64,000 nt of DNA from Pseudorhizobium endolithicum (GTDB lineage Bacteria > Pseudomonadota > Alphaproteobacteria > Rhizobiales > Rhizobiaceae), in assembly GCF_902153245.2 (NCBI RefSeq), contig NZ_CABFWF030000013.1:202836-266835 (forward strand), given 5' to 3'. The translations under genes and the position numbers were made by a program. Positions within the stretch are counted from its first letter, which is position 1. Each line of letters starts with the position of its first letter. Positions 63,377 to 64,000 of the stretch are shown here, piece after piece. The notes below the pieces were generated by a model. It was not told the DNA's origin, ran no database searches, and worked only from the letters and a program-made list of their open reading frames with translations.

Positions 63377-64000
63377 GCTACGTCCGGGAACTCATCGCCG
63401 CCCGGCCGGCGCCGCCTGCACCCCGCAAGCCCCTTACGCCAGCGCGCGTTCTCGCTCTCGTGATCCTTGGTCTTTGGGTCGCCCTGGCCCTCGCCATGTT
63501 GGCAATGGTGGTAACGGGCTGGGACGAAGCCAAGTTTCTCCGCTACGGCCCACGTTATCTTTCCGGTCTCTGGACGACGGTATCGCTGGTCGGCCAGGCG
63601 GTTATTCTTGGCGCAATCCTGTCGCTGCCGCTCGCCTTTGCCCGGATGTCGACCAATCGCGTCATCGGCGGCATCGCCTATTCCTACGTCTATGTCTTTC
63701 GCGGTACGCCGCTGCTGGCCCAGCTCTTCCTCATCTATTACGGCCTTGGCAGCTTTCGGCCGCAGCTGGAAGCCGTCGGCCTCTGGTGGTTCTTCCGCGA
63801 GGCCTGGTATTGCGGGCTCCTGTCGCTCACCCTCAACACCGCAGCCTATCAGGCCGAAATCCTGCGCGGCGCGATCGAGAGCGTGCCGCGGGGGCAGCAT
63901 GAAGGCGCGGCGGCACTTGGCCTGCCGAAGAGCGTGGCATTCCGCAAGATCATCCTGCCGCAGGCGCTGATCGTCGCGCTTCGGCCCTATGGCAACGAGA
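63373..64000 (+). CDS. Polar amino-acid ABC transporter permease (HisM-like), partial at right edge
   Basis: The first 209 codons of the second permease. A membrane helix (ALVILGLWVALALAMLAMVV) precedes the permease domain, with SGLWTTVSLVGQAVILGA, FRGTPLLAQLFLIYYGL and the EAA loop IESVPRGQHEGAAALGLPK. The window ends inside the gene; an ATPase gene is expected beyond. Translationally coupled to the first permease by a 4-bp overlap. Confidence 0.93.
   Translation, partial: MSYVRELIAARPAPPAPRKPLTPARVLALVILGLWVALALAMLAMVVTGWDEAKFLRYGPRYLSGLWTTVSLVGQAVILGAILSLPLAFARMSTNRVIGGIAYSYVYVFRGTPLLAQLFLIYYGLGSFRPQLEAVGLWWFFREAWYCGLLSLTLNTAAYQAEILRGAIESVPRGQHEGAAALGLPKSVAFRKIILPQALIVALRPYGNE

Overview
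The window is a 64 kb piece of an ordinary chromosome from a member of the Rhizobiaceae (Alphaproteobacteria, order Hyphomicrobiales). The evidence is the high GC content, the N-terminus of a rhizobial-type RecA at the left edge with a TTG-N11-CAA SOS operator, the cell-cycle kinase CckA, a giant apolipoprotein-like growth pole ring protein (GPR/RgsE family), a DksA that has lost most zinc cysteines, a cobalamin riboswitch on bluB, and a PlcP-type metallophosphoesterase. I see no insertion sequences, prophage, CRISPR array, tRNA or rRNA. The gene content is core or conserved-accessory.

Layout. 1-3.1 kb: 5' end of recA (minus strand), then pseudouridine catabolism (psuK, psuG) and a DMT exporter. 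3.1-9.5 kb: cckA, an isolated fliO-like gene, and a chemoreceptor. 9.7-13.1 kb: an operon-like run of DMT exporter, Bcr/CflA pump, mobA and mobB. 13.1-19.8 kb: class II DAHP synthase, a TadE/G-like von Willebrand protein, glutathione reductase, a DUF2059 protein, rpiA and gph. 19.8-28.9 kb: a YcbB-type L,D-transpeptidase, fumC, a GGDEF protein, a flavin-type oxidoreductase, an alpha/beta hydrolase divergent from a MarR regulator with a clear operator, a DUF971 protein, moaA and dksA. 29.2-35.8 kb: a SixA-like phosphatase, the ycjX-ycjF pair, a small exported protein, folP-folB-folK, a DUF922 protease-like protein and a 2Fe-2S ferredoxin. 35.9-42.8 kb: an orphan Hpt protein, a 461-bp regulatory gap with CtrA-like motifs, and the 1989-residue GPR homologue. 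42.8-46.8 kb: a four-gene MCE/Mla lipid-transport operon. 46.9-54 kb: an enolase-superfamily epimerase, an MFS transporter, a frameshifted PlcP/LpxH-like gene, a malic enzyme with a phosphotransacetylase-like tail, a small exported protein, and bluB under a B12 riboswitch. 54-64 kb: a TolB-like propeller protein, nadE, an LTA-synthase-family transferase with a triple Pho-box-like repeat upstream, a GFA protein, a large low-complexity OmpA-family protein and the start of a polar amino-acid ABC importer that runs off the right edge.

Functional themes. Several genes deal with the cell envelope and unipolar growth (GPR, L,D-transpeptidase, Mla system, OmpA-like protein, LTA-synthase-like enzyme). 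Others serve the cell cycle and signalling (CckA, Hpt, GGDEF, DksA, SixA-like). A third set makes or recycles cofactors (moaA, mobAB, folBKP, bluB, nadE, psuKG). The most notable points are the GPR homologue with its three-copy 240-bp internal repeat, the apparent 4-bp deletion that breaks the PlcP-like gene at its metal-binding motif, and PhoB-type repeats at two loci, which hint at a local phosphate-starvation link. I found no clearly undescribed multi-gene system.
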